Part shown: positions 36,403 through 47,839 of the stretch, in pieces
Position numbering within the stretch: the stretch's first letter is position 1
How the letters are laid out: each line of letters starts with the position of its first letter
Source: Nitrincola lacisaponensis
Lineage (GTDB): Bacteria > Pseudomonadota > Gammaproteobacteria > Pseudomonadales > Balneatricaceae
Direction: 5' to 3'
Assembly (NCBI RefSeq): GCF_000691225.1
Contig: NZ_JMSZ01000032.1
Location: 558,001-622,000, forward strand
Length of the DNA: 64,000 bases
Notes under the pieces: generated by a model
The model's input: only the letters and a program-made list of their open reading frames with translations
Databases searched by the model: none
Told to the model about the DNA's origin: nothing
Translations under genes and position numbers: made by a program

Positions 36403-38916
36403 GTGAGTGAGCAGGGTATGTCCCGTCCATTGCCTCTGGGTCAGCATCTGGCTCGTGTGTTCAAGGAAGCAGGTCTGATTGTCGTGATCGGGCTGGCGTT
36501 GTTTTTGTGCCTGGCTGTATGGAGTTATGATCCGGCTGATCCCGGCTGGTCACATGCCGGATATCAGCCGGGTGTCACTAATATGGCCGGTGTGGCAGGG
36601 GCCTGGCTGGCGGATTTGATGGTTTCCTTTACCGGGCTGGCCGCCTGGCTGGTACCGCTGTTGCTGATCTGGCCCGCACTGCGTTTCCTGTTGCGTCGAC
36701 GGGTGGGCATGCTGGATGCTATTCCTTTTTTCATGTTGAGATTTACCGGCGCTCTGGTGTTGTTGATGGGGCTGACCATGCTCTGCTCCATACACCTGTC
36801 CAATGCGTCTTTTGGCTTCCCGTTTACAGCTGGTGGTTTGATAGGACATGCGCTGTCTGATCTCAGTATTGCTGTCTTCAGTGTGCCGGGAACGACGCTG
36901 CTGGCCTGGGTGATGGCACTGTTCGGCTTGACGCTGTTCATGGAGCTGTCCTGGCTGACAGTGGTCGAGTCCACCGGGCGCTTGCTGTTGAGCCTGCCTG
37001 AACGTATGGGGCGTATGCCCAGCGTGCAACTGCCAAAGATCTCTTTGCCCGAGCTGAAGCGTCCTGAGCGTAAACCGGCTCCGGAAGCGAAAACAGCTGC
37101 GCCGAGCAAAACCTCACCAACCAAAGAGCGACGCGAGCCACGGATTGACTCTATGGTCGCACGCGTGGTGCGCCCGGCAGTGGAAGTACCTGCCGAGCCG
37201 GATGCTGAGCCGTTGCTGGCCGAACCCCTGCTGACTGAACCCTTGTTTACTGAGTCTGTGCAAGCTGATGTGCCGGAAACCCTGACACCACATCAGGCAG
37301 AGCAGCGACGTCAGCTGAAAATTGTGCCTCTGTCGGAAACACATAAACCCTTGGAAGAGGTGGATAATACTCAGGAGCCGGTATCCGTCGTTGCACCCGT
37401 GAAAAAGCCGATGCAACTGCCGTCACTTGATTTGCTTGATGCACCCGAACTGCAGCAGGCCCAGGGTTACAGTGAAGAGCAACTGGAGCAGATGTCACGT
37501 CAGCTGGAAGAGAAGCTGAAAGATTTTGGTGTCATTGCTGAAGTGGTTGAGGTGAATCCGGGCCCGGTGATTACCCGTTTTGAGATCCAGCCAGCCCCAG
37601 GTGTTAAAGCCAGCAAAATCAGCAACCTGTCCAAGGATCTGGCGCGTTCAATGACAGTTTCCAGTGTCCGCGTAGTGGAAGTGATCGCGGGTAAATCGGT
37701 GGTGGGAATTGAAATACCGAACGAAACCCGCCAGATAGTGCACTTGAGTGAAGTGTTGAACTCGCGGCCTTTTGCTGAAGCCCGCTCCAAACTGACCCTG
37801 GCACTGGGTAACGATATTGCCGGTAATCCGGTGGTCACCAATCTGGCAAAAATGCCGCATTTGCTGGTTGCCGGTACAACCGGTTCGGGTAAGTCAGTCG
37901 GCGTCAATGCGATGCTGCTGAGCCTGCTGTTCAAGGCGACACCGGAAGAGGTTCGTCTGATTCTGGTTGACCCGAAAATGCTGGAATTATCCATCTATGA
38001 AGGCATTCCTCATCTACTGACGCCCGTTATTACGGATATGAAAGAGGCGGCGGGTGGCCTGCGTTGGTGTGTCGCTGAAATGGAGCGTCGCTACCGTCTG
38101 ATGGCCAAAATGGGGGTGCGTAACATCGCCGGATACAACGACAAGGTGTTGCAGGCTGAAGCCGCTGGTCAGCCCCTCAAGGATCCGCTGTGGAAGGCTG
38201 AGGATTATGGTCTTCCGGCTGATGAGCCACCTCCTGATCTAACCACCTTGCCGTACATTGTGGTGGTGATCGATGAGTTTGCTGACATGATGATGATGGT
38301 CGGCAAGAAGGTGGAAGAGTTGATTGCGCGTATCGCACAGAAGGCACGTGCAGCCGGGATACACCTGATCCTGGCAACGCAGCGTCCGTCGGTGGATGTT
38401 ATTACCGGTCTGATCAAGGCTAACGTGCCGACCCGGATAGCGTTCCAGGTGTCTTCGAAAATTGATTCGCGCACCATTCTGGATCAGTCTGGAGCCGAGA
38501 ATCTGCTGGGTTATGGTGACATGCTCTACCTCCCGGCCGGAACCAGCATTCCCAACCGTGTACACGGTGCATTCGTCAGTGATGATGAAGTGCATCGTAC
38601 CGTTGAAGCCTGGAAGCAGATGGGGCCACCGAACTATCTGGATGAGATTATGTCAGATGGCGGCGAAGAGAGCGGTGCGTTTGGCGGAGGTTCAGCTGGC
38701 ATGTTCGATGATGAGCAGGACGAGCTGTATGACGAGGCCGTTGCCTTTGTCACCGAAAGCCGCAAGGCCTCTATCTCAGCCGTACAACGTAAACTGAAAA
38801 TTGGCTATAACCGGGCGGCCCGCATGATTGAAACCATGGAGGCTGCAGGCGTGGTCTCCACCGCTGGCAGTAATGGTCAGCGTGATGTGTTGGCTCCGCC
38901 ACCCCCAAGAGATTAA
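36403..38916 (+). CDS. ftsK: DNA translocase FtsK
   Basis: Septal DNA pump that clears the chromosome terminus and activates XerCD. The 837-residue protein has an N-terminal four-helix membrane domain, a Pro/Glu-rich linker (about residues 210-350) far shorter than in E. coli, the motor domain with Walker [11 protein letters not shown] and Walker [14 protein letters not shown], and a C-terminal gamma winged helix ([23 protein letters not shown]) that reads KOPS sites. It starts at a GTG with AAGGA 9 bases upstream. The length fits Pseudomonas FtsK. Confidence 0.97.
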   Translation: MSEQGMSRPLPLGQHLARVFKEAGLIVVIGLALFLCLAVWSYDPADPGWSHAGYQPGVTNMAGVAGAWLADLMVSFTGLAAWLVPLLLIWPALRFLLRRRVGMLDAIPFFMLRFTGALVLLMGLTMLCSIHLSNASFGFPFTAGGLIGHALSDLSIAVFSVPGTTLLAWVMALFGLTLFMELSWLTVVESTGRLLLSLPERMGRMPSVQLPKISLPELKRPERKPAPEAKTAAPSKTSPTKERREPRIDSMVARVVRPAVEVPAEPDAEPLLAEPLLTEPLFTESVQADVPETLTPHQAEQRRQLKIVPLSETHKPLEEVDNTQEPVSVVAPVKKPMQLPSLDLLDAPELQQAQGYSEEQLEQMSRQLEEKLKDFGVIAEVVEVNPGPVITRFEIQPAPGVKASKISNLSKDLARSMTVSSVRVVEVIAGKSVVGIEIPNETRQIVHLSEVLNSRPFAEARSKLTLALGNDIAGNPVVTNLAKMPHLLVAGTTGSGKSVGVNAMLLSLLFKATPEEVRLILVDPKMLELSIYEGIPHLLTPVITDMKEAAGGLRWCVAEMERRYRLMAKMGVRNIAGYNDKVLQAEAAGQPLKDPLWKAEDYGLPADEPPPDLTTLPYIVVVIDEFADMMMMVGKKVEELIARIAQKARAAGIHLILATQRPSVDVITGLIKANVPTRIAFQVSSKIDSRTILDQSGAENLLGYGDMLYLPAGTSIPNRVHGAFVSDDEVHRTVEAWKQMGPPNYLDEIMSDGGEESGAFGGGSAGMFDDEQDELYDEAVAFVTESRKASISAVQRKLKIGYNRAARMIETMEAAGVVSTAGSNGQRDVLAPPPPRD

Positions 38917-38929
38917 TAAAGGAAACAGC

Positions 38930-39553
38930 ATGCGTAAATTGTTAGCCACGTTATTGCTCAGCACCTCCCTCAGTGTGAACGCTCAGCCGCTTGATCAGCT
39001 GGCATCACTGCTGTCGGGTTATGATCGTTTCAAATCGGACTTTGAGCAGTTTGTCACCAATGAACGGGGTGAGCGTGGAGAGAGTTCAACCGGTCATTTT
39101 GCGATTGCCCGGCCTGACCGGTTTGTCTGGATTACCGAAACGCCTTTCCCGCAGGAAATTATTTCAGATGGTGAATATATCTGGATCTATGATCCGGATC
39201 TGGAGCAAGCCACGCGCAAGCCGGCAGATGAAAACACAGACAGCGCTCCAGCTCTGATCCTGAACGGACGCATTCATGAGCTGGATCGCCGCTATGAAGT
39301 CGCATTGTTGCAGCAGCAGGGCGATATGGTGGTATTTGAGCTTTTGCCCAAGCAATCCGGCGAAGCGATGTTCTCTCGGGTGCGTCTGCTGTTCAAAGAC
39401 TCTGTGCTGTCGGAGTTGCTGCTGGATGATACCCTGGGGCAGCGTTCAATGATTCAGCTGAGTAATCAGGAGCTGAATCCTGAGCTGGCAGATGAGCTGT
39501 TCAGCTTTGATCCGCCAGACGATATTGATGTGATTCTGGACGCCAGCTTCTAA
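38930..39553 (+). CDS. lolA: Outer-membrane lipoprotein carrier protein LolA
   Basis: Periplasmic chaperone that carries lipoproteins from LolCDE to LolB. The 207-residue precursor has a signal peptide [18 protein letters not shown] (cleavage after about residue 18), followed by [41 protein letters not shown] and the C-terminal [15 protein letters not shown]. The ATG at 38930 has AAAGGA 6 bases upstream; a longer frame starting inside ftsK is not supported. It is coupled to rarA by a 1-base overlap. Confidence 0.95.
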   Translation: MRKLLATLLLSTSLSVNAQPLDQLASLLSGYDRFKSDFEQFVTNERGERGESSTGHFAIARPDRFVWITETPFPQEIISDGEYIWIYDPDLEQATRKPADENTDSAPALILNGRIHELDRRYEVALLQQQGDMVVFELLPKQSGEAMFSRVRLLFKDSVLSELLLDDTLGQRSMIQLSNQELNPELADELFSFDPPDDIDVILDASF

Positions 39554-40908
39554 TGACGGATCTGTTCTCGGCCACGGAAAACTCGGGTTATCAGCCACTG
39601 GCTGCGCGGATGCGTCCGCGCGAGCTGGACGAGTATGCAGGGCAAGGACACATCCTGGCACCGGGAAAACCCCTGCGCAAAGCGTTGGCGCAGGGGCAGA
39701 TTCACTCCATGATTTTATGGGGGCCGCCGGGTGTGGGTAAAACCACTCTGGCGAGATTGATCGCGCATCACAGTGATGCGCACTTTATTACCCTGTCGGC
39801 TGTTCTGGCAGGTGTGAAGGATATTCGTCAGGCGGTGGATGAAGCCCGTCAGGTACGTGCACAGCGAAGCCGCAAGACCCTGCTGTTTGTCGATGAGGTA
39901 CACCGATTTAACAAAGCCCAACAGGATGCCTTTTTGCCCTATGTGGAAGATGGCACTGTAGTATTTATCGGAGCCACGACTGAAAACCCCTCATTTGAAC
40001 TCAACAACGCACTGCTTTCCCGGGCGCGAGTCTATCTGCTGCGTTCACTGGAAGCGGCGGATATCCGTGAGGTTATTGACCGGGCGCTGCATGATCGTGA
40101 ACGGGGACTGGGGGATCGTACGCTGTTGTTTGATGACGGTGTGCTGGATCAACTGGTCCTGGCTGCTGATGGGGATGCTCGGCGGGCATTGAATCTGCTG
40201 GAACTGGCAACAGATCTGGCTGAACCCGACGGGGGGCATGAACGGGTCAGTGCCAGTGTGCTGGATGAGGTGATGCAATCCGGGGGGCGTCGTTTCGATA
40301 AGGGCGGTGACCTGTTTTACGATATGATCTCGGCGTTTCACAAATCCGTCAGGGGTTCGTCTCCGGATGGCGCCCTCTATTGGTACTGCCGCATGCTGGA
40401 AGGTGGCTGCGACCCGCTCTATGTGGCAAGGCGTCTGGTTGCAATTGCTTCTGAGGATATTGGCAACGCAGACCCGCGTGCCATGCAGGTTGCGATAGCC
40501 GCCTGGAATGCCTTTGAGCGTGTCGGGCCTGCGGAAGGGGAGCGGGCTATTGCTCAGGCTGCCGTTTATTGTGCCTGTGCGCCAAAAAGTAATGCGCTGT
40601 ACCAGGCCTTTAACCAATGCCGGGCGGATGTACGACAAGATCCGGCCTATGAGGTCCCGGTGCATTTGCGCAACGCACCCACTGCGCTGATGAAGGCCCA
40701 GGGCTATGGTGACAGTTACCGTTATGCGCATAATGAACCGGATGCCTACGCGGCAGGTGAAGTGTATCTGCCTGAATCCATCGCAGACAGACATTATTAT
40801 CAGCCGGTAGCGCGAGGGCTTGAGATCAAAATTGCTGAAAAGCTGAGGCTGCTAAAAGAGCGTGATAGCCAGAGCGCTCAGCAACGCTATAAGGATGATC
40901 ATAAATGA
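39553..40908 (+). CDS. rarA: Replication-associated recombination protein A (RarA/MgsA)
   Basis: AAA ATPase acting at stalled replication forks with SSB and RecA. The 451-residue protein has Walker [16 protein letters not shown], Walker [36 protein letters not shown] (sensor 1) and the C-terminal tetramerisation part with [13 protein letters not shown]. It overlaps lolA by 1 base and crcB by 4 bases. The lolA-rarA-crcB-serS order is shared with Pseudomonas. Confidence 0.96.
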   Translation: MTDLFSATENSGYQPLAARMRPRELDEYAGQGHILAPGKPLRKALAQGQIHSMILWGPPGVGKTTLARLIAHHSDAHFITLSAVLAGVKDIRQAVDEARQVRAQRSRKTLLFVDEVHRFNKAQQDAFLPYVEDGTVVFIGATTENPSFELNNALLSRARVYLLRSLEAADIREVIDRALHDRERGLGDRTLLFDDGVLDQLVLAADGDARRALNLLELATDLAEPDGGHERVSASVLDEVMQSGGRRFDKGGDLFYDMISAFHKSVRGSSPDGALYWYCRMLEGGCDPLYVARRLVAIASEDIGNADPRAMQVAIAAWNAFERVGPAEGERAIAQAAVYCACAPKSNALYQAFNQCRADVRQDPAYEVPVHLRNAPTALMKAQGYGDSYRYAHNEPDAYAAGEVYLPESIADRHYYQPVARGLEIKIAEKLRLLKERDSQSAQQRYKDDHK

Positions 40909-41279
40909 TGCACATTATCGCTGTTGCGTTGGGAGGAGCCGTGGGCTCCTTACTGCGATACTGGATTTCCGGCATGCTGAATACTTCCGATGCGCGTCTG
41001 CCGCTGGGTACTCTGAGTATTAATGTTATCGGCTCTCTGCTGATGGGTGTGGCTTTTGTTTTGATCATGGAAAAGGCCCGCATATCTCCTGAACTTCGCC
41101 CTCTATTAATGACCGGAATGCTGGGCGGCTTCACAACTTTTTCAACCTTTTCACTGGAAGCTGTGACATTGCTCAATGAAGGCCATACCGGTGCAGCGCT
41201 AATTTATGTATTATTGAGTGTTATGCTTTGTATCACAGCACTTTATCTGGGGCTGTGGTTCACGCGGTTGTTTTTTTAA
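40905..41279 (+). CDS. crcB: Fluoride channel CrcB/Fluc
   Basis: Dual-topology fluoride exporter. The 124-residue protein has four hydrophobic segments and the signature [20 protein letters not shown] with its conserved Phe and Thr residues; [15 protein letters not shown] is also typical. It overlaps rarA by ATGA. I looked for a fluoride riboswitch; being inside an operon it has no leader to hold one. Confidence 0.94.
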   Translation: MMHIIAVALGGAVGSLLRYWISGMLNTSDARLPLGTLSINVIGSLLMGVAFVLIMEKARISPELRPLLMTGMLGGFTTFSTFSLEAVTLLNEGHTGAALIYVLLSVMLCITALYLGLWFTRLFF

Positions 41280-41300
41280 CTCGACAGATTCATTTGGTAA

Positions 41301-42590
<1,290 letters not shown>

Positions 42591-42602
42591 CGGGTGAACT
42601 GG

Positions 42603-43820
42603 ATGAAAACAGATTACGATATTGTCATTGTCGGTGGTGGTATGGTGGGTTCGGCTATCGCCTGCGCGCTGGGCGGCAGCCGATACCGGGTTGCTGTCAT
42701 TGAAGGCCAATACCCCGACGCATACGAAACCGGTCAGCCACATGATTTACGTGTATCCGCTCTGAGTGTGGCGTCCGAGACGCTGCTACGCAATATCGGT
42801 GCGTGGGACGGTGTACTGTCAAGGCGTGCCTGTCCTTACCGACGGATGAAAGTCTGGGAGTCTCATGAATCGGCAGCCACGCTGTTCGATTCAGAGCAGA
42901 TAGGTGAGGCCTATCTCGGGCATATTGTAGAAAATCGCATCACTCAGTTGGCGCTGCTTGAAACCCTGAAGCAGCATGACAATATTGATCTGATCTGTCC
43001 TGCCAAAACCCTGAATATTGATTATTCACCCGGTTCCAGTCTGGTCCAGCTGGACGACGGTCGCGAGCTGTTGGCCCGATTACTGATTGGTGCTGACGGC
43101 GGTGAGTCTCGCGTTCGCCAGGCTGCCGGTATCGGTATCAGCAAGTGGGATTATGATCAGCAGGCACTGGTGGCTTCGGTCATCACCGATTACCCTCAGC
43201 AGGATATCACCTGGCAGCAGTTTACAGCCACCGGTCCGCTGGCTTTTCTGCCGTTAAACGGACCTCATGCATCACTGGTCTGGTATAACACGCCGGATGA
43301 AGTGAAACGTTTGTTGGCGCTTTCCGATGAAGCTTTCCTGCAGGCCTTGCATCAGCGTTTTCCTGCCTGTCTTGGCAAAATCAGCCAGTTGCTGGAGCGG
43401 GGCGCCTTTCCTCTACGACGTCAGCACGCACAGCGCTATATTGTCGAGGGTGTCGCCCTGGCAGGGGACTCGGCTCATATGATTCACCCCTTGGCAGGAC
43501 AAGGGGTGAACATCGGCTTCATGGATGCGGCGATGCTGGCAGAAGTGCTGCTGCAGGCTGCATCAGAAAATCATGATGCCTTTTACAGCGAGGAAGTTCT
43601 GTCTCGTTATCAGCAGGCCCGGCGTTCTCAGAACCTGTTGATGATGCAGACCATGGATGCCTTTTATCGTGTGTTCAGTACCGAAAACCCGCCATTGAAA
43701 CTGTTGCGTAATCTGGGCCTGGGTTTGGCGGAGCGTTTGCCGTTTGCAAAACCGCATGTTACGCGTTATGCGATGGGCCTGGAAGGTCCCGTGCCCCAGC
43801 TCGCCAGGCGTGATGGATAA
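42603..43820 (+). CDS. UbiF-like ubiquinone biosynthesis FAD hydroxylase
   Basis: A 405-residue UbiH/COQ6-family flavin monooxygenase. It has the FAD motif IVIVGGGMVGSAIACAL, the middle DG motif LIGADGGESRVRQAAG and ALAGDSAHMIHPLAGQGVNIGFMD. Of the E. coli enzymes it looks most like UbiF (C6 hydroxylation), for instance WQQFTATGPLAFLPL and the NLGLGLAERLPF C-terminus; UbiI or UbiM cannot be ruled out. I use the ATG at 42603 with GGGTGA upstream, although a GTG at 42594 is in frame. Confidence 0.85.
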   Translation: MKTDYDIVIVGGGMVGSAIACALGGSRYRVAVIEGQYPDAYETGQPHDLRVSALSVASETLLRNIGAWDGVLSRRACPYRRMKVWESHESAATLFDSEQIGEAYLGHIVENRITQLALLETLKQHDNIDLICPAKTLNIDYSPGSSLVQLDDGRELLARLLIGADGGESRVRQAAGIGISKWDYDQQALVASVITDYPQQDITWQQFTATGPLAFLPLNGPHASLVWYNTPDEVKRLLALSDEAFLQALHQRFPACLGKISQLLERGAFPLRRQHAQRYIVEGVALAGDSAHMIHPLAGQGVNIGFMDAAMLAEVLLQAASENHDAFYSEEVLSRYQQARRSQNLLMMQTMDAFYRVFSTENPPLKLLRNLGLGLAERLPFAKPHVTRYAMGLEGPVPQLARRDG

Positions 43821-43878
43821 AAACTGCTATGCTATTGATACAGAAGTGTGATCTAACCCACATAAGACAGCTGAACGG

Positions 43879-44640
43879 ATGAGCCAGACATTACGCCAAG
43901 TCAGAATTCTTGAACAGATCAAACTCAAAGGCTATCAAAGTATTGATGAGCTGGTCGAGTTTCTGGGGGTGACCCCACAAACGATACGCCGGGATCTCAA
44001 TCAGATGGCGCAGCGCGGCGAGCTGGAGCGTCATCACGGCGGTGCCGGTCCTGTTTCCAGTACTCGGAATGCCGAGTATCAGACCCGAAAGCTGAACTAT
44101 TCCGAAGAGAAGCAGCGCATTGCTGCCTGTATTGCCAGCCATATACCTGATCAGGCATCCCTGTTTATCAATATTGGCACCACCAATGAGATTATTGCGC
44201 GGGCGCTACTGGAACGGAAAGGCCTGAAGGTGGTTACCAATAACCTGATGGTCGCTTCGATCTTGAGTGCTAAACCTGACTTTACTGTCATTATTGCCGG
44301 TGGCGAAGTGCGTCATCGTGATGGCGGTATTGTGGGGGAGGCGACGCGGGACTTCGTCAATCAATTCAAGCTCGACTACGGCATCATTGGCATCAGCGGT
44401 ATCGATGAGGATGGCAGTCTGCTGGATTTTGATTATCAGGAAGTACGTATTGCTCAGGCGATTATCAGCAACTCCCGCTATGTCTATCTGGCGGCAGATC
44501 ATTCCAAATTTGGACGCAGCGCCATGGTTCGACTGGGCAATCTCAGTCAATGTACGGCTTTGTTCACGGACCGTACGCCACCGCAAACCGTAATGGAATT
44601 ACTGACTCGGGAAAAAATAAAACTTCATATAGCGCAGTAA
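43879..44640 (+). CDS. glpR: DeoR-family repressor GlpR
   Basis: A 253-residue regulator of glycerol 3-phosphate use. The N-terminal DeoR helix-turn-helix reads YQSIDELVEFLGVTPQTIRRDL, followed by an RHHGGAG hinge and the sugar-phosphate sensor domain (LFINIGTTNEIIARAL, GGEVRHRDGGIVGEA, YLAADHSKFGRSA). It lies directly upstream of glpD in the same direction, with 136 bases between. Whether ubiF transcription reads into it is unclear; the 58-base gap may hold a promoter. Confidence 0.92.
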   Translation: MSQTLRQVRILEQIKLKGYQSIDELVEFLGVTPQTIRRDLNQMAQRGELERHHGGAGPVSSTRNAEYQTRKLNYSEEKQRIAACIASHIPDQASLFINIGTTNEIIARALLERKGLKVVTNNLMVASILSAKPDFTVIIAGGEVRHRDGGIVGEATRDFVNQFKLDYGIIGISGIDEDGSLLDFDYQEVRIAQAIISNSRYVYLAADHSKFGRSAMVRLGNLSQCTALFTDRTPPQTVMELLTREKIKLHIAQ

Positions 44641-44674
44641 AGAAAAAAAACGATACAAATCGAACATTATCTGC

Positions 44675-44753
44675 TTGCACCTTCATGCCCTGACAATCTA
44701 TAGTTTGCACTAACGGAAACAGTTTCGTTTTTGTTCATTTTTGTTTCTTTTTT
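44675..44753 (+). promoter_or_regulatory. glpD promoter and downstream direct-repeat array
   Basis: -35 TTGCAC (44675-44680) and -10 TATAGT (44699-44704) are 18 bases apart. Three direct repeats follow: GTTTCGTTTTT (44722), GTTCATTTTT (44733) and GTTTCTTTTTT (44743), with 10-11-base spacing. Phased repeats of this kind suit a DeoR-family repressor; GlpR is the obvious candidate. The array ends 23 bases before the glpD ATG, inside the leader. A single TCGAACATT at 44660-44668 resembles half of an E. coli GlpR site. Confidence 0.55.
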
Positions 44754-44776
44754 GTGACAAACCGGGTAGAGCGCTC

Positions 44777-46294
44777 ATGGCTGAAACACTGTATGACATC
44801 ATCATTATCGGTGGCGGGATTAATGGCGCTGGCATTGCCGCCGATGCTGCCGGAAGAGGCTTGTCGGTTGCGCTGCTGGAAGCAGAAGACCTGGCCAGTG
44901 GCACCTCTGCCTGGAGTTCCAAGCTGATTCATGGTGGCTTGCGCTATCTGGAATACTATGAGTTTCGACTGGTCAGGGAAGCGCTGGCAGAGCGCGAAGT
45001 GTTGCTGCGTATGGCTCCACACCTTGTCACCCCCCTGCGGTTTCGAATGCCGCATCATCAGGGACTGCGTCCGGCCTGGATGATACAGGCCGGACTGTTC
45101 CTCTATGATCACCTGAGTAAACGGGTCAGCTTGCCTGCATCCAGACGCTTTCGTTTTGGCCAGGATTCAGTTTTAAAGCCTGAGTATACCCAAGGGTTTG
45201 AGTACAGCGACTGCCGGGTCGACGATGCCCGTCTGGTGGTGATGAATGCCAAGCTGGCCCAGCGCAAGGGTGCAAGTATCCTGACGCGTCATCGGGTGAT
45301 TGGTGCTGAACGCAAATCGGGGCTGTGGCATGTTCAGGTACACAACAATTCTGGAGATGAATTGCAGCTGCAGGGAAAGGCATTGATCAATGCTGCCGGG
45401 CCCTGGGTCAGGTCGGTACTGGATTCAGTCAAACAGAGCCAGACCCGTAAAGGTGTTCGATTGGTCAAGGGCAGTCATGTCGTTGTACCGCGCCTCCATG
45501 AAGGTCCTGAAGCTTATATTTTGCAGCACACAGATGGGCGTATCGTTTTTGTAATTCCCTATCTGAACACCTATTCACTGATCGGTACGACCGATGTTGA
45601 CTACACGGGTGAACCTCGTGACGCCTGTATTGATGAGGATGAGATCGCTTATTTGCTGCAACTGGTGAACAGCTATTTTCAACGCCAGCTCAGTCCTGAA
45701 AATATTGTCTGGAGCTTTTCCGGTGTCCGTCCCTTAATGCAGGGCGAGCAGGCCGGGCAGGTGGCCGCCAAGGTGACCCGGGATTATCAGTTTGAACTGG
45801 AGCAGGATCAGGGCGAAGCTCCCTTGCTGTCGATTTTTGGTGGTAAGTTAACGACCTATCGCAAGCTGGCTGAGTCAGCTCTGGAAAAGCTGAAGCCCTT
45901 TTTACCGCAGATGGGCAAGCCCTGGACCGAGACCACTCAGTTGCCAGGTGGTGAGTCAATGGCCTCATTATCTGACTATATCCGCGAGCTTGGGCAGAAA
46001 TATCCTTTTCTGTCGACTGCAGACCAGGAGCGGATTGCCTCAACCTATGGGCGCGAAGCTGAGCGCTGGTTGCAGTCTGCTACAAGTCTTGAGGATCTGG
46101 GGCCTGCGTTGGGCGCGCTGTATGCGCGGGAGATCGATTATCTGGTCGCAGAAGAATGGGCGCAAACGCTTGAGGATATTCTCTGGCGACGGACCAAAAC
46201 GGGTATTGGCATGACAGATAGCGACCGGCAAGCGCTGGAGACATATCTCCAGCGCAACCAGAAGAGTTCAAGCCAACAGATTTCAGCCAAATAA
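44777..46294 (+). CDS. glpD: Aerobic glycerol-3-phosphate dehydrogenase
   Basis: Membrane-associated flavoenzyme oxidising glycerol 3-phosphate to DHAP and passing electrons to quinone. The 505-residue protein has the FAD motif IIIIGGGINGAGIAADAAGRG, SSKLIHGGLRYLEYYEFRLV, SLIGTTDVDYTGEP and IFGGKLTTYRKLAE. I start at the ATG at 44777 (GGTAGAG upstream), which gives the family N-terminus and length; the frame opens 12 codons earlier. It converges on ugpQ with a 12-base overlap. No glpK or glpF is in the window. Confidence 0.96.
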   Translation: MAETLYDIIIIGGGINGAGIAADAAGRGLSVALLEAEDLASGTSAWSSKLIHGGLRYLEYYEFRLVREALAEREVLLRMAPHLVTPLRFRMPHHQGLRPAWMIQAGLFLYDHLSKRVSLPASRRFRFGQDSVLKPEYTQGFEYSDCRVDDARLVVMNAKLAQRKGASILTRHRVIGAERKSGLWHVQVHNNSGDELQLQGKALINAAGPWVRSVLDSVKQSQTRKGVRLVKGSHVVVPRLHEGPEAYILQHTDGRIVFVIPYLNTYSLIGTTDVDYTGEPRDACIDEDEIAYLLQLVNSYFQRQLSPENIVWSFSGVRPLMQGEQAGQVAAKVTRDYQFELEQDQGEAPLLSIFGGKLTTYRKLAESALEKLKPFLPQMGKPWTETTQLPGGESMASLSDYIRELGQKYPFLSTADQERIASTYGREAERWLQSATSLEDLGPALGALYAREIDYLVAEEWAQTLEDILWRRTKTGIGMTDSDRQALETYLQRNQKSSSQQISAK

Positions 46295-47002
46295 GGTCGG
46301 GTTGTCAGTAAAAATACCATCAACGCCCATGTCAAACAGGCGCTGTGCTGTTGCCGGATGGTTAACCGTATAGACATACAGATCATAACCCGCCTGTTTC
46401 ACCGCTTTAGCCTGTTCGGCGGTCAGCTGGCTATGATCCAGATGGATACTGACGGCCTGTAGCGACTCTGCAACCGACTGCCAGTTATCCGGTAAGGCCT
46501 CCCAAAGCTGACCCAACTGCCATTCAGGCTGATGCTGTCGTATCAGGCGCAGTATCTCCGTATCAAAGCTGGAGATGATCAGGCGATCAAACGCCTGCCA
46601 GTTACGTGCCAGTGAAGCCAGTGTTGGTTCCACAATCTGTTCGGCACTGAAGTGCTCATAGCGTTTGATTTCCAGGTTCAGTCCGAACTGCTGCGCGGCC
46701 AGAAATGCCAGCATCTCATCCAGCGTGGGGATGCGTTCTGCACTGTATTCCGCGGAAAAGTGGCTGCCGACATCCAGATCAGCGATATCTGCATAGCGCA
46801 GCGACTTGAGCTGTCCCTGCCCGTTACTGAGGCGTGATAACTCATCGTCATGAAACACGACCAGCGTTCCATCACCGACCAGATTGGCATCAATTTCTAC
46901 CCAGTCAATGCCCAGTTGTTGAGTGAGGCGCATGGCCCCCAGGGTATTCTCAGGAGCCAGATGCGCACAGCCACGGTGCGCAATCAAACGGTTTGCAATC
47001 AT
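46283..47002 (-). CDS. ugpQ: Cytosolic glycerophosphodiester phosphodiesterase, UgpQ-like
   Basis: Hydrolyses glycerophosphodiesters to glycerol 3-phosphate plus the alcohol headgroup. The 239-residue GDPD domain has no signal peptide and shows IAHRGCAHLAPENTLGAM, VEIDANLVGDGTLVVFHDDELSR (metal site) and LNLEIKRYE, plus VYTVNHPATAQRLFDMGVDGIFTDNP. It is the last gene of the ABC operon, 3 bases after the second permease. Its product is the substrate of GlpD, encoded on the opposite strand with overlapping 3' ends. Confidence 0.94.
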   Translation of the reverse strand: MIANRLIAHRGCAHLAPENTLGAMRLTQQLGIDWVEIDANLVGDGTLVVFHDDELSRLSNGQGQLKSLRYADIADLDVGSHFSAEYSAERIPTLDEMLAFLAAQQFGLNLEIKRYEHFSAEQIVEPTLASLARNWQAFDRLIISSFDTEILRLIRQHQPEWQLGQLWEALPDNWQSVAESLQAVSIHLDHSQLTAEQAKAVKQAGYDLYVYTVNHPATAQRLFDMGVDGIFTDNPTLFG

Positions 47003-47005
47003 GAT

Positions 47006-47839
47006 TTACCTGCTTAATGGTTCAGACGCTGTTTCCGGATCAACTTGAGCTTGCCGTGCTTCATGTCGGCGCTTCAGCTCATATACTGCCGCAAACAGAA
47101 TAGTGATCAGGATCAGAATCAGCCCCAATGCATTCACTGCGGGTGTCAGGCCTGTACGCACTTTGGACGCGATATAAATGGTCAGGGTGGTGTCATGCCC
47201 CTTCACAAACAGCGTGGTGTTGTAGTTTTCGAAGGACTGCAGAAAGGCAATCACCGCCGCAGACAGGATGGCAGGCATCAAGTAGGGCAGGAGTATACGA
47301 CGAAACACCTGAAAGTGTGAGGCGCCAAGACTGAAGGCGGCATTCTCCAGTGTCCGGTCAAAGCGTTGCAGGCGTGCCAGTATCATCAGCATCACGTATG
47401 CAGCAATAAAGGTTGTCTGGGCAATGACTGTCAGAAAAATACCGCCACTGACACCCAGGCTGCGCCAAAAAATCAGCGTCGAGATACCAATAATCACGCC
47501 TGGTGTCAGCAATGGCGACAGCATCAGTCCATAAAGGAAGTTTTTGCCGTTACCACGGTAGGTGGAGAGAAACAGCGCGCAGGCCACACCGATCGGTACC
47601 GCAACCAGCAGTACTCCGGCGGCGATAATGGCACTGTTACCCAGCGCCTGCCACATGCCGGAATCATTCCACAACTCTTCAAACCACTTGAGTGTTGTTC
47701 CGCGCCAGGGCGAAATGGTCGGAAAACGGCTGTCATTAAAGGTTGCGGCTGACATGATAATCAGCGGTGTAAACAGGTAGAGAAAGAACAGGGTAATGTA
47801 GAAACGTATACCCCATTTCAGAAGGCTATGTGAACTCAT
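47006..47839 (-). CDS. ABC transporter permease, PotC-like
   Basis: A 277-residue inner-membrane subunit with six hydrophobic segments. The ATPase-contact (EAA) loop is NAAFSLGASHFQVFRRILLPYLMPAIL. It belongs to the polyamine/opine/phosphonate-type permeases, like PotC. It overlaps the other permease gene by 4 bases. The ligand is open: the family includes spermidine, putrescine, phosphonate and iron systems. Confidence 0.9.
   Translation of the reverse strand: MSSHSLLKWGIRFYITLFFLYLFTPLIIMSAATFNDSRFPTISPWRGTTLKWFEELWNDSGMWQALGNSAIIAAGVLLVAVPIGVACALFLSTYRGNGKNFLYGLMLSPLLTPGVIIGISTLIFWRSLGVSGGIFLTVIAQTTFIAAYVMLMILARLQRFDRTLENAAFSLGASHFQVFRRILLPYLMPAILSAAVIAFLQSFENYNTTLFVKGHDTTLTIYIASKVRTGLTPAVNALGLILILITILFAAVYELKRRHEARQAQVDPETASEPLSR

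Noticed and set aside
40860-40905. Fluoride riboswitch before crcB
   Set aside because: crcB overlaps rarA and has no untranslated leader.
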